A DNA stretch of 37,449 nucleotides from Fidelibacterota bacterium (GTDB lineage Bacteria > Fidelibacterota > Marinisomatia > SCGC-AAA003-L08 > JACNLC01). Of this stretch, positions 8,796 to 17,524 are shown one piece after another. The notes beneath the pieces are model-generated. The model made no database searches. It was not told where the DNA came from and worked only from the letters and a program-made list of their open reading frames with translations. A program made the position numbers and the translations under genes. Every line of letters begins with the position of its first letter. The first letter of the stretch is position 1. The stretch is from the NCBI GenBank assembly GCA_018657495.1, contig JABHXA010000019.1:1-37449 (forward strand), in the 5' to 3' direction.

Positions 8796-9737
8796 ATGGA
8801 AACAAATAATCAACTAAAAATTGGTGTTATTGGTCTTGGTCCGGTTGGAGCAACTTTGATTACTCATTTACATGAAGCAAATGCCATAGTAATTGGATGT
8901 GATGTTGATATAAAAACGATCGATAGAATTAAAAAAAAGGGGATTACCCTAAAGCATAAAATTGAAAAACATATTTCTGGAATTGAGTTGTGTCATTCAG
9001 TTCAAGAATTAGAAATGTACGATTTGGATTTAGCGATTGTGTGTGTAAAAACACCTGCCTTAAAAAAGGTCATTAAACATTTATACGAGATCAATAATGA
9101 TAAGATGTTTGTCATGTGTGCTCAAAATGGTATAGACAATGAATTGATAGCGGCAGCCAAATTTGGCGAGGAGCGAACACTAAGGATGGTTATCAATTTT
9201 GCCGGTAACATGAGTGATCGCTCCTCAGTTCACGTCAGTTTCTTTAATCCGCCGAATTATGTGGCAGCCCTGCTTACACCGGGAGAGGAAATGGCTCAAA
9301 AATTTGCTGACCTCTTAAATTCGGTAAACCTGGAAACAGTCATTCCCGAAGATATTCAGGATTATGTTTGGGAAAAGGCAATATTAAATGCCGCTCTAAG
9401 TGCGGTTTGCGCCATTACCCGAAGAACCATGAAGGACGTGATGGATTTTAAAAAGACATTGGAGCTGGTTGAAGCGCTCATCGATGAATCCGTAAGAGTT
9501 GCTGATAGAGAAGGGATAGAATTAGGGAAAAAATTTCGCCGTTTCTGTATTCGATATTTAAAAAATGCCGGACATCATCGGCCATCAATGCTGACCGATA
9601 TTGAGAATGGAAGAAGAACAGAAATTGATCAATTGAACGGCAAGATTGTTCAATACGGTCGAAAACATTATTTACCGACTCCTCTAAATCAATCTGTAAC
9701 AGCCCTCGTTCATATGTTAGAATACTCACCCGATTAA
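8796..9737 (+). CDS. Ketopantoate reductase (ApbA/PanE) family NAD(P)-dependent 2-hydroxyacid dehydrogenase
   Basis: 313 aa with an N-terminal Rossmann fold (IGVIGLGPVGATL, GxGxxG at 13-18) and a C-terminal helical domain. The family catalytic Lys is K194 in VWEKAILNAAL, and the conserved RTEIDQLNG block is present near the C-terminus. I chose ATG 8796, with GGGGAA at 8784-8789 upstream, over an in-frame TTG at 8745 inside the previous gene. It could be PanE of pantothenate synthesis. However, its position between a dehydratase subunit and its ATPase fits the branch of this family that reduces 2-oxo acids to D-2-hydroxy acids (such as D-mandelate dehydrogenase). In that case it would supply the 2-hydroxy acid for ligation to CoA and dehydration. 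That role is inference. Confidence 0.8.
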   Translation: METNNQLKIGVIGLGPVGATLITHLHEANAIVIGCDVDIKTIDRIKKKGITLKHKIEKHISGIELCHSVQELEMYDLDLAIVCVKTPALKKVIKHLYEINNDKMFVMCAQNGIDNELIAAAKFGEERTLRMVINFAGNMSDRSSVHVSFFNPPNYVAALLTPGEEMAQKFADLLNSVNLETVIPEDIQDYVWEKAILNAALSAVCAITRRTMKDVMDFKKTLELVEALIDESVRVADREGIELGKKFRRFCIRYLKNAGHHRPSMLTDIENGRRTEIDQLNGKIVQYGRKHYLPTPLNQSVTALVHMLEYSPD

Positions 9738-9744
9738 ATAGGGA

Positions 9745-9782
9745 TGATGTACATTAATTTTAAATTCCATGTTAATACATCA
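9745..9782 (+). other. Imperfect inverted repeat in the gap before the third ATPase gene
   Basis: TGATGTA-CA-TTAA is followed after 14 bases by TTAATACATCA. This gives a 7-bp plus 4-bp stem with a 2-base bulge, in the 109-bp gap between 9737 and 9847. There is no T tract, so it is not a clear terminator. It may be an mRNA processing or stabilising structure, or chance in AT-rich DNA. Confidence 0.25.
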
Positions 9783-9846
9783 CCAAGAGAATAAGCACAG
9801 TGAAAGATTTAAAAATAAATATAAGATAAATAATTTCACAATCTAA

Positions 9847-10611
9847 ATGAAAAATCATTTTTTAGGAATAGATTTAGGATCGTCTTACACAAAGTTTTGT
9901 GTTACTGATGATAATGGAAAATTGAATCATTTATCAGTGATAAAAACCTTGTCAAGACATAAAGATGAATTTCATCAGACTATTGAAAAATTTTGCGAAA
10001 ATTATAATATTTCAAAAATTTGCGCTACCGGTTATGGACGTAATAGTATAAAAAGCGATTTGACAAAAACTGAACTTATATGCGCCTCTATTGGTATCTC
10101 AGCTATTTTCCCCACACATAAATGTATTGTAGATATTGGTGGTGAAGATATCAAAGTTATCGAATGTGGCAGCAATAGTGAGGTCATCAAGTTTCACATG
10201 AACGATAAATGCTCTGCAGGAACGGGTTCATTCATTACTGAAATTGCCGAACGGGCAGAACTGGATATCACTGAAATGAGCGATCTTGCCAAAACATCCA
10301 CATCCAACAAACCGATAAATAGCTTTTGCACCGTATTCGCAAAATCTGAAATTCTTAACTGGAAATTCAAAGGAACCCCGATTGAAGATATTGCAAAAGG
10401 AATTTATCTTTCCATCGTAAATCGCATTAGGAAGCTGCCGCTTAATAATTCGGTACCAGTTTATCTCTGTGGTGGTGTTATTGCATATCATCACTATCTG
10501 GAAAAATTAATCAGCGAGGAGTTAAATCTATCTGTAAAAATAACTCCGGATCCTCAATATATGGTTGCCTATGGTGCAGCCCTTGTTGCCGGAAAATCGT
10601 TTAAAAATTAG
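9847..10611 (+). CDS. BadF/BadG/BcrA/BcrD-family ATPase, candidate dehydratase activator
   Basis: 254 aa ASKHA ATPase of the family that includes HgdC, FldI and HadI. FLGIDLGSSYTKF (5-17) binds phosphate. C122 (NDKCSAGTG) and C161 (SFCTVFAKSE) would bridge a [4Fe-4S] cluster across a homodimer. The usual GGQD motif reads GGED (98-101), a conservative but noticeable change. Unlike the bcrA/bcrD pair upstream it has no adjacent paralogue, so it is probably a homodimeric activator. Its most likely client is the lone dehydratase-type subunit at 7571, two genes away. It is preceded by a 109-bp gap and may have its own expression level; the next gene follows after 14 bp. Confidence 0.85.
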   Translation: MKNHFLGIDLGSSYTKFCVTDDNGKLNHLSVIKTLSRHKDEFHQTIEKFCENYNISKICATGYGRNSIKSDLTKTELICASIGISAIFPTHKCIVDIGGEDIKVIECGSNSEVIKFHMNDKCSAGTGSFITEIAERAELDITEMSDLAKTSTSNKPINSFCTVFAKSEILNWKFKGTPIEDIAKGIYLSIVNRIRKLPLNNSVPVYLCGGVIAYHHYLEKLISEELNLSVKITPDPQYMVAYGAALVAGKSFKN

Positions 10612-10625
10612 AAAAGGAACTTCGT

Positions 10626-11870
10626 ATGACAACATCAAAAATATTTGGGGCACTTTACGAGAATATATATTTATTTAATGGTGCTAGAACACCTTTTGGA
10701 AAATTTTGCGGATCTTTAGGGTCAATCAATCCCACAGATTTGGGTATCATAGCAAGTAAGGCGGCTTTGGAAAGATCAGGTGTCACTCCAGATCAGATTG
10801 ACCATGTGGTATTTGCCAATATTATTCAATCAGGATTTGATGCCCTCTATCTTCCCAGGCATATTGCGCTTTATTGTGGCATCCCGCAAGAAGTACCGGC
10901 ATTGATGGTTCAGCGTATTTGTGGATCGGGATTCGAATCCATAATTACTGGTGTGGAGCAGATTGTATTAGGAAAAGCAAATATTGTCCTGTCAGGCGGT
11001 GCCGAAAATATGACTCTGGCTCCAACATCTGCATTTGGCAATCGCCAGGGCTACAGATTTGGGACGATGAATTTTGGCGATATGTTGTGGGAAGGATTAT
11101 ACGATCCCGCAGGAGGATGCTCAATGGGTCACACTGCAGAAAATCTGGCAAAGAAATACCATTTAACCCGAGAAGAAATCGATGAATATGCCTTCCGGTC
11201 TCAATCTCTGGCATTCCAAAAAATGAAGGATGGCACATTAGGACAAGAGATAGTCGAAACTTCTTCTGGTATCAATGAATTTGGAGATTTAAAACCGCGA
11301 AAATACCGAACATCACCATTTAAAGTTGCATTGACACATGATGAAAATATAAGAGAATCAGCTTTAGAACAACTGGGACAGCTGAGACCAACATTTGGTA
11401 AGGATGGCGTACAAACTGCTGGTAACTCCAGCGGAATTGTTGATGGCGCCGCTGCAGTTGTAATTGGTAATAAGGATATTGCAGACAAGAATAATATAAA
11501 ACCACTGGCAAGAATTTTAGGCTCAGCCTCAGCTGGTGTAGATCCAAAAATTATGGGTATAGGACCTGTCCCATCTATTCAAAATGTGTTGAAATTAGCT
11601 GGATTGTCAATTTCCGATATTGATCTTTTTGAGATCAACGAAGCCTTTGGGGCGCAAATAGTAGCTGTAGAGAAAGAATTGGGCTTGGATCGTGAAAAAT
11701 TAAATGTGAATGGAGGGGCAATCGCAATCGGTCATCCATTAGCAGCAACCGGTACTCGCTTGACCCATTCTCTTGCCCTGGAAATGAAACGACGGAATGT
11801 CAGATACGGTATTGCATCAGCCTGCATAGGCGGCGGTCAGGGAACAGCAATATTATTGGAAAACAATTAA
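10626..11870 (+). CDS. Thiolase (acetyl-CoA C-acyltransferase)
   Basis: 414 aa. The acyl-accepting Cys is C99 in QRICGSGFES. The NEAFGAQ block, the catalytic His in GGAIAIGHPLAATG and the second Cys in ASACIGGGQG are all present, so the enzyme looks complete. In this cluster the expected job is thiolytic cleavage of 3-oxopimelyl-CoA to glutaryl-CoA plus acetyl-CoA, or of acetoacetyl-CoA to two acetyl-CoA. A second thiolase at 17525 makes it likely that the two divide these chain lengths, but which does which cannot be told from sequence. The start at 10626 has AAAGGAAC upstream. The next gene begins directly at the stop codon. Confidence 0.9.
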   Translation: MTTSKIFGALYENIYLFNGARTPFGKFCGSLGSINPTDLGIIASKAALERSGVTPDQIDHVVFANIIQSGFDALYLPRHIALYCGIPQEVPALMVQRICGSGFESIITGVEQIVLGKANIVLSGGAENMTLAPTSAFGNRQGYRFGTMNFGDMLWEGLYDPAGGCSMGHTAENLAKKYHLTREEIDEYAFRSQSLAFQKMKDGTLGQEIVETSSGINEFGDLKPRKYRTSPFKVALTHDENIRESALEQLGQLRPTFGKDGVQTAGNSSGIVDGAAAVVIGNKDIADKNNIKPLARILGSASAGVDPKIMGIGPVPSIQNVLKLAGLSISDIDLFEINEAFGAQIVAVEKELGLDREKLNVNGGAIAIGHPLAATGTRLTHSLALEMKRRNVRYGIASACIGGGQGTAILLENN

Positions 11871-12932
11871 ATGAGTTTAGATATGATTCAAGCCTATCAA
11901 ATGACGGAACTTAAAAAACCGTTTGAAAAAACTGAATTTCCATTCCCAGCATTAGAAAACGGCGATTCATTGGTACAGATAGCCGGGTGTGGAGTCTGTC
12001 ATACCGATATAAGTTTCTGGCATCATGGCGTCCCAACCAAACATCCCATGCCGCTGATTCTCGGTCATGAAATTTCAGGGATTGTCATCGACGGACCACA
12101 GGAATTAATCGGGAAATCGGTCATTATCCCTGCTGTGCTACCTTGCGGTGAATGTGAATTATGTCAAGCCGGTCGGAGTAATATTTGTCAATTTCAAAAA
12201 ATGCCCGGCAATGATTTTCACGGCGGATTTGCCAGTCATATTGTTGTCCCATCCCAATTTTTGGCACAAGTTCCGGATAGCGCTCTGGCAACTCATTCAT
12301 TGGCTGATTTAGCGGTGATTGCCGATGCCGTCTCAACTCCCTATCAGGTGATAAAAAAGAGTGAATTGCAACCTGGTCAATTGGCTGTAATAATTGGTAC
12401 TGGCGGTATCGGAATATATGCAGTACAATTGGCGAAAATTTTTGGTGCAAAGGTCATTGCCATTGATATCTCACAGGAAAAACTGGATAACGCCGGAAAT
12501 ATTGGAGCAGATGCGACCCTGAATTCAAATGGCCTCGATATCAGGACTATCAAAGGCAAAGTTAAAGGATTATGCAAAGAGCTTTCAGCTCCAAAAAATC
12601 AATGGAAAATATTCGAGATGTCTGGGACAAAACCTGGTCAGGAGCTGGCATTTGCTTTATTAGGAATAGCCGGGACATTATCCATTGTCGGGTTTACCAT
12701 GGCTAAACTTGAATTGCGTCTGAGTAATTTAATGGCATTTGATGCCAAGATTATCGGAACCTGGGGATGTAAACCCGAATTGTATGCCGATGTTGTTGAT
12801 TTGGTTTCCCAAAAAAAACTGATCTTAAAATCTTTTATCGAACACTTTCCTATGTCACAAATTAACCAGGTATTTCAAAATACACTGGATCATAAATATT
12901 CAAAACGATCGGTATTAATCCCCGATTTTTAA
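11871..12932 (+). CDS. had: 6-hydroxycyclohex-1-ene-1-carbonyl-CoA dehydrogenase
   Basis: 353 aa zinc alcohol dehydrogenase. Catalytic zinc region GCGVCHTDISFWHHG (C40/C43) with GHE at 65-67; structural zinc cysteines C92, C95, C98 and C106 in PCGECELCQAGRSNIC; NAD-binding VIIGTGGIGIYAVQLAK. Generic members of this family are hard to assign. Here the gene is followed immediately by Oah and Dch genes, and the sequence (HHGVPTKHPMPLILGHE, PGNDFHGGFASH) resembles the Thauera Had enzyme. It oxidises 6-hydroxycyclohex-1-ene-1-carbonyl-CoA, the product of Dch, to the 6-oxo compound with NAD. ATG 11871 abuts the thiolase stop codon. Confidence 0.88.
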   Translation: MSLDMIQAYQMTELKKPFEKTEFPFPALENGDSLVQIAGCGVCHTDISFWHHGVPTKHPMPLILGHEISGIVIDGPQELIGKSVIIPAVLPCGECELCQAGRSNICQFQKMPGNDFHGGFASHIVVPSQFLAQVPDSALATHSLADLAVIADAVSTPYQVIKKSELQPGQLAVIIGTGGIGIYAVQLAKIFGAKVIAIDISQEKLDNAGNIGADATLNSNGLDIRTIKGKVKGLCKELSAPKNQWKIFEMSGTKPGQELAFALLGIAGTLSIVGFTMAKLELRLSNLMAFDAKIIGTWGCKPELYADVVDLVSQKKLILKSFIEHFPMSQINQVFQNTLDHKYSKRSVLIPDF

Positions 12933-12949
12933 AATTATAAAGGAATGAA

Positions 12950-14035
12950 ATGAGTAACCATTTAGTTGATCATAATCTCGTTGAATGCAATTTTGACGAA
13001 ATACTATATGAGATAAAACCATGTCTCGATAAAAATGGTAGTGATGTACCCGGTTTGAATTCGGCATGGATATACCTGAATAATCCAACCCAGTATAATT
13101 CATATACCACCGCTGCTGTCAAAGAAATTATACTCGCTTTCCGCAAAGCCTCAAATGACCGGACTGTTGTTGCCGTTGTTTTTACAGCAGTAGGTGAAAA
13201 GGCATTTTGCACAGGTGGTAATACAAAAGAATATGCCGAATATTATTCAGGCCGTCCGTTAGAATATAAACAGTATATGCGGCTGTTTAATGATATGATT
13301 ACAGCCATTTTAATGTGTGATAAACCAGTCATTTGCCGGGTGAACGGTATGAGAATCGCTGGCGGACAAGAAATTGGAATGGCCTGCGATTTTACTGTTT
13401 CAAGTGATATGGCAGTGTTTGGGCAAGCCGGTCCAAAACATGGCAGTGCTCCCGATGGTGGCAGTACTGATTTCCTCCATTTATTTGTTGGAATCGAACG
13501 CGCCATGCAAAGCTGTACCCTATGTGAGATGTGGACGGCATATGAATCCAAAATGTTCGGCCTGATTACCGATTGTGTACCTGTTTTGAAAAAGGACGGT
13601 GGGTTTATCCGAAATCCTTTGGTAACTACCGATACTTATGTTGACAGCTCAGGCGATATTGTTTATGGCAACAAGAAAACAGGTGAAGCGGCACAGGCGG
13701 CGAAAATATTATTTAAGGAATGTGAGATAGATCTATCCCTTCTGGATCAATCTGTCAATCAGATGATAACAAAATTTTTGTATATGATGCCAGACTGCAC
13801 CAATAAAACAATCAACAGTCTTCGCAAGAAAAAACTGGAACACTGGGATAAAAACAGCCAGACAAATCGAGATTGGTTGGGATTAAATATGATGACAGAA
13901 GCAAAAGCTGGGTTTAGGGCATTTAATGAAGGACCTCGAGGAAATCGGGAAGTAGATTTTATAAAACTTAGATTGGAATTGGCTAAAGGCACACCATGGA
14001 GTGAGGAATTGGTCGAATCCATTTTACCGAGGTAA
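12950..14035 (+). CDS. oah: 6-oxocyclohex-1-ene-1-carbonyl-CoA hydratase (ring-opening hydrolase)
   Basis: 361 aa crotonase-fold enzyme, about 100 residues longer than ordinary enoyl-CoA hydratases, as is typical for Oah. Distinctive blocks are AWIYLNNPTQYNSYTT, KAFCTGGNTKEYAEYYSG, RIAGGQEIGMACDFTVSSD and FGQAGPKHGSAPDGGSTDF. It adds two waters to the 6-oxo ring compound and breaks the C-C bond to give 3-hydroxypimelyl-CoA, the step that opens the ring. Its presence is a strong marker for the benzoyl-CoA pathway of the Thauera/Azoarcus/Geobacter type, as against the Rhodopseudomonas variant. The start at ATG 12950 follows an AAAGGAATGAA ribosome binding region. Confidence 0.94.
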   Translation: MSNHLVDHNLVECNFDEILYEIKPCLDKNGSDVPGLNSAWIYLNNPTQYNSYTTAAVKEIILAFRKASNDRTVVAVVFTAVGEKAFCTGGNTKEYAEYYSGRPLEYKQYMRLFNDMITAILMCDKPVICRVNGMRIAGGQEIGMACDFTVSSDMAVFGQAGPKHGSAPDGGSTDFLHLFVGIERAMQSCTLCEMWTAYESKMFGLITDCVPVLKKDGGFIRNPLVTTDTYVDSSGDIVYGNKKTGEAAQAAKILFKECEIDLSLLDQSVNQMITKFLYMMPDCTNKTINSLRKKKLEHWDKNSQTNRDWLGLNMMTEAKAGFRAFNEGPRGNREVDFIKLRLELAKGTPWSEELVESILPR

Positions 14036-14038
14036 GTG

Positions 14039-14812
14039 ATGGCAAAAATAAAATTAGAAATGCACTATGACAATCAGGTAGCCCGGATAATCTTAAATTC
14101 CCCAAAAGGCAATGTACTCGATAGTGAAATGATGACAGATATATCATCTGCTTTGAATAGTATTTCGAACCAGAATGATATCAAACTCATTCAATTTATG
14201 GGTGCAGGTAATCATTTTTCTTTTGGCGCCAGCGTCGCAGAACACACGAAGGAAAATGCTTCTAAAATGCTGGAACAATTTCATGGACTTTTTAAACAAA
14301 TAATCGACCTTGGTATTCCAACTGCAGCATTAGTATCAGGCCAATGCCTGGGTGGCGGTTTTGAATTAGCACTGATATGCAATTATTTATTTGTTGATAT
14401 TACGGCAAAATGCGGACAGCCTGAAATTCTGTTAGGAGTATTTGCCCCGCCGGCATCCTTGATATTACCATTAAAAATTGGCCAGTCAATGGCTGATGAT
14501 TTATTGCTTACCGGAAAGGTTTTATCCTCTCAAACACTTATGTTGCTCGGTCTGGCGCATCAGGAATTTGAAAATCAAATTGAATTGATTAACGGTGTTA
14601 ATGATTGGGTAGAAAAAAATATACTGCTCAAAAGTGCTTCAAGTCTTAAATATGCAGTAAAAGCAGCTCGATATAATTTTAATAAAAATCTTAAATTTGC
14701 CTTAGATGATCTAAAAAAGATTTATACAACTGAGTTGATGGAATCATATGATGCAAATGAAGGAATTACCTCATTTCTAGAAAAAAGAAAGCCAATCTGG
14801 GAGAATCGTTAA
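14039..14812 (+). CDS. dch: Cyclohexa-1,5-diene-1-carbonyl-CoA hydratase
   Basis: 257 aa crotonase-fold protein. Blocks LNSPKGNVLDSEMM, NHFSFGASVAEHTKE, GQCLGGGFELALICNY and QPEILLGVFAPPASLILP match Dch as I remember it; the FSFGASVAEH segment is typical. It hydrates the dienoyl-CoA made by benzoyl-CoA reductase to 6-hydroxycyclohex-1-ene-1-carbonyl-CoA. I chose ATG 14039, with GAGG at 14029-14032, over the GTG at 14036 in the same frame; the difference is one residue. Gene order is had-oah-dch, with all spacings under 20 bp, so the three ring-modifying enzymes should be made together. Confidence 0.92.
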   Translation: MAKIKLEMHYDNQVARIILNSPKGNVLDSEMMTDISSALNSISNQNDIKLIQFMGAGNHFSFGASVAEHTKENASKMLEQFHGLFKQIIDLGIPTAALVSGQCLGGGFELALICNYLFVDITAKCGQPEILLGVFAPPASLILPLKIGQSMADDLLLTGKVLSSQTLMLLGLAHQEFENQIELINGVNDWVEKNILLKSASSLKYAVKAARYNFNKNLKFALDDLKKIYTTELMESYDANEGITSFLEKRKPIWENR

Positions 14813-14813
14813 A

Positions 14814-16796
14814 ATGAAGATACAATGTGTCGGAATCGTCGGCGCCGGAACTATGGGTGCTGCTTTGAGTCAGAAATTTGCTCAGGAAGGTCTTGAAGTA
14901 CTAATTGTTGATCGCGAGGAAAAATTCCTCGCCAAAGGTTTATCCAATATCAAAAGTACATTGGAGGAAGGTGTCTCCAGACGAATTTTTACCACTGAGC
15001 GAGTAACTGAAATTTTAGGAAAAATTAGTCCAACAACTGATTTATCAAGATTGGTTAATTGTCAGTTAATCATTGAAGCAGTATTTGAAGATTTGAATGT
15101 AAAGAATGGATTATTCAGGCACATTAGTTCAATTGTTCCAGAAGATACAATTCTGGCTTCAAATACATCCTCATTTTCCATCAGCGAACTTGCCCGTGCA
15201 GTTTCACATCCTGAACGATTTTTAGGTCTACATTTTTTCTTTCATGCCGCCAAGAACCGCCTTGTAGAAATTGTTAAGGGAGATAAAACCAGCGAACAGG
15301 TATTTGATAATATGATGCAGTTTATGCAAAGAATCGGCAAGGATCCCATTGTCTGCAAGGATGCACATGGATTTGTTGTAAACCGATTCTTTGTTCCATG
15401 GTTAAACGAAGCAGTAAGAATCTATGAAGAAGGAATTGCCGATATTGCCGCCATAGAAACTGCAGCCTGCCGAACTTTTGGTTGTAGTATGGGACCGTTT
15501 GCGCTAATGAATGCAACTGGGATACCTATTGCTTACCACGCCCAAAAAACACTTTATGAAGTATATGGTGCATTTTACAAACCTGCCGATAAATTACTCC
15601 AGCAGATGAATTCAAAATCCCCTTGGGAAATAAAACCTGAACAGATTATTGACTGGGATGTCTATCTGCAAGTATCTGAAAGATTGTCTGCAGTTACCAT
15701 GTTGGTGTGCGGACAAATTCTGGATAAAAATATTTGTACAGCCGGTGATATCACACGAGGTGCAGGTATTGGTTTAAAATGGAGGAAGACACCTGTTAAT
15801 ATATTTAATAGGCTGGGACAAGATCGTGTAATTGAACTGGTTCAGCCATTATTACAAAAATGGGATATGACAATCCCCCGGAAGATGGATACAAACTCCT
15901 GGATTCCCGATTATATTTCGGTTGAAAAACAAGATAATGTCGGTGTTCTCACATTTAATCGTCCAGAAGGGTTAAATGCAATTAATCCTATGGTTATTGA
16001 TCAATTGGAAAAAGGCTTTACACAGTTGGAAATGGATAAACAAGTTGAAACCATTATTATCACCGGCAGAGGTAAAGCTTTTGTTGCCGGTGCCGATATT
16101 CGTTTTTTTGTCAACCATATTAAAAAATCCACCATTGATGAAATTTTGGAATTTACTGCAAAAGGTCAAAAATTATTTGATCGCATCGATCATTCAAAAA
16201 AGAAAATTGTTGCCATAGTAAATGGACTTACTTTGGGAGGCGGGTTGGAATTAGCCCTCACTGCAGATGTCATTGTGGCTCTGGATCATGTACTTTTTGC
16301 TTTTCCTGAAACTGGGATTGGGATTTACCCTGGTCTCGGTGGAACCCAAAGACCTATCAAACGTGTCGGGAAAAATCTCACAAAATTTCTTATTTATAGC
16401 GGCAATATGATTGATGCAAAAAATGCTTGTGATATGGGACTGATTGATAAAGTTGTTTCCTGGGATGAGATTGGAGGATTATTCGAAAATCCACATGAGT
16501 TAACATCTGCAAAAAAGGGTCCAAGTCAAAATTGGATTGACGTAGACAATTTTATAGATGGAAAAACGGTTAAGAATCTGTTGGAACATTCAAGCAAAGC
16601 ATCTGAATGGGATTGGCTGTTACGGAAAATGGTTAAAAAAGCTCCGAGGGCCTTGGAAATTGCCGAAAAGTTGATTGATGCTGAAAGAGGACCGGCTTCA
16701 GAATTAAAATATCTGAAAGAAATATTTACAACAGATGATGCTCTTGCCGGATTGCAGAGTGTGGGTAAAGTTCCACCAAAATATCAGGGACATTAA
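14814..16796 (+). CDS. Bifunctional 3-hydroxyacyl-CoA dehydrogenase / enoyl-CoA hydratase
   Basis: 660 aa fusion. Residues 1 to ~310 are a 3-hydroxyacyl-CoA dehydrogenase: GIVGAGTMGAALSQ with GxGxxG at 10-15, SNTSSFSISELA, and the region GLHFFFHAAKNRLVEIV. From about residue 365 a crotonase domain follows: VGVLTFNRPEGLNAIN, GKAFVAGADIRFF and NGLTLGGGLELALTADV. This dehydrogenase-first order is the reverse of proteobacterial FadB and resembles archaeal bifunctional enzymes of the 3-hydroxypropionate/4-hydroxybutyrate cycle. In this operon it can oxidise 3-hydroxypimelyl-CoA and, after glutaryl-CoA decarboxylation, hydrate crotonyl-CoA and oxidise 3-hydroxybutyryl-CoA. Substrate range is inference. 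It starts one base after the dch stop codon. Confidence 0.9.
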   Translation: MKIQCVGIVGAGTMGAALSQKFAQEGLEVLIVDREEKFLAKGLSNIKSTLEEGVSRRIFTTERVTEILGKISPTTDLSRLVNCQLIIEAVFEDLNVKNGLFRHISSIVPEDTILASNTSSFSISELARAVSHPERFLGLHFFFHAAKNRLVEIVKGDKTSEQVFDNMMQFMQRIGKDPIVCKDAHGFVVNRFFVPWLNEAVRIYEEGIADIAAIETAACRTFGCSMGPFALMNATGIPIAYHAQKTLYEVYGAFYKPADKLLQQMNSKSPWEIKPEQIIDWDVYLQVSERLSAVTMLVCGQILDKNICTAGDITRGAGIGLKWRKTPVNIFNRLGQDRVIELVQPLLQKWDMTIPRKMDTNSWIPDYISVEKQDNVGVLTFNRPEGLNAINPMVIDQLEKGFTQLEMDKQVETIIITGRGKAFVAGADIRFFVNHIKKSTIDEILEFTAKGQKLFDRIDHSKKKIVAIVNGLTLGGGLELALTADVIVALDHVLFAFPETGIGIYPGLGGTQRPIKRVGKNLTKFLIYSGNMIDAKNACDMGLIDKVVSWDEIGGLFENPHELTSAKKGPSQNWIDVDNFIDGKTVKNLLEHSSKASEWDWLLRKMVKKAPRALEIAEKLIDAERGPASELKYLKEIFTTDDALAGLQSVGKVPPKYQGH

Positions 16797-17524
16797 TGAT
16801 GTTTACAGGTAAAACAGTATTAATAACCGGCGGGGCGCAAGGTATAGGAAAAGCAATTGCCGAACGTTTTTCAAACCTAAATGCAAAGATATATATTTTT
16901 GATTTAAAGAATCTTGAAAATATTGATTCTGATCGCAATATTCATTATATCCAGGGGGATGTCTCCCAGAATAATGACGTAACTGATTTTGTAAATCATG
17001 TTATGAATCTTGATGGTCAAATTGATATTGTTGTAAACAATGCCGGTATTATTCGCGATGCGGCAATTTGGAATATGGCAGAGGCTGATTTCGATGCAGT
17101 GATCAATGTTAATTTAAAAGGTCCATGGTTAATATGCAGAGCAGTTGCACCTATCATGCGAAAACAAAAATCAGGTAGAATTATAAATATCGCATCCCGT
17201 TCATGGTTGGGAAATTTTGGTCAATCGAATTATTCTTCATCAAAAGGAGGACTTGTTAGTTTGACACGGGTATTAGCCTTGGAATTAGCAAAGAGCAATG
17301 TAACAGTGAATGCTGTGTCTCCGGGGCTGATCGATACGGAAATGACCCGAAGTATGCCACCTGAAATTTTTGAGAGTTTTGTTCAAAAACAACCTGGAAA
17401 AAAACCTGGGAAACCACAGGATATAGCCTCAGCAGTGACTTTTTTAGCATCAGAGGATTCACAGTTTATTAATGGTCAGATTCTCCAGGTTGATGGCGGG
17501 AAAAGTATTGGTGCAGGACATTAA
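16796..17524 (+). CDS. Short-chain dehydrogenase/reductase, FabG-like
   Basis: 242 aa classical SDR. It has TGGAQGIGKA for cofactor binding, NNAG (about 80-83), NVNLKGPW, a Ser in IASRSW, and the catalytic YSSSK in GQSNYSSSKGG, followed by VNAVSPGLIDT and VDGG at the C-terminus. Such enzymes interconvert 3-oxo and 3-hydroxy thioesters or cyclic alcohols and ketones. In this cluster it may oxidise 3-hydroxypimelyl-CoA alongside the fusion enzyme, or act on a cyclic intermediate as BadH does. Sequence alone does not decide. The ATG at 16796 overlaps the stop of the preceding gene by one base; a second ATG follows directly. Confidence 0.85.
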   Translation: MMFTGKTVLITGGAQGIGKAIAERFSNLNAKIYIFDLKNLENIDSDRNIHYIQGDVSQNNDVTDFVNHVMNLDGQIDIVVNNAGIIRDAAIWNMAEADFDAVINVNLKGPWLICRAVAPIMRKQKSGRIINIASRSWLGNFGQSNYSSSKGGLVSLTRVLALELAKSNVTVNAVSPGLIDTEMTRSMPPEIFESFVQKQPGKKPGKPQDIASAVTFLASEDSQFINGQILQVDGGKSIGAGH

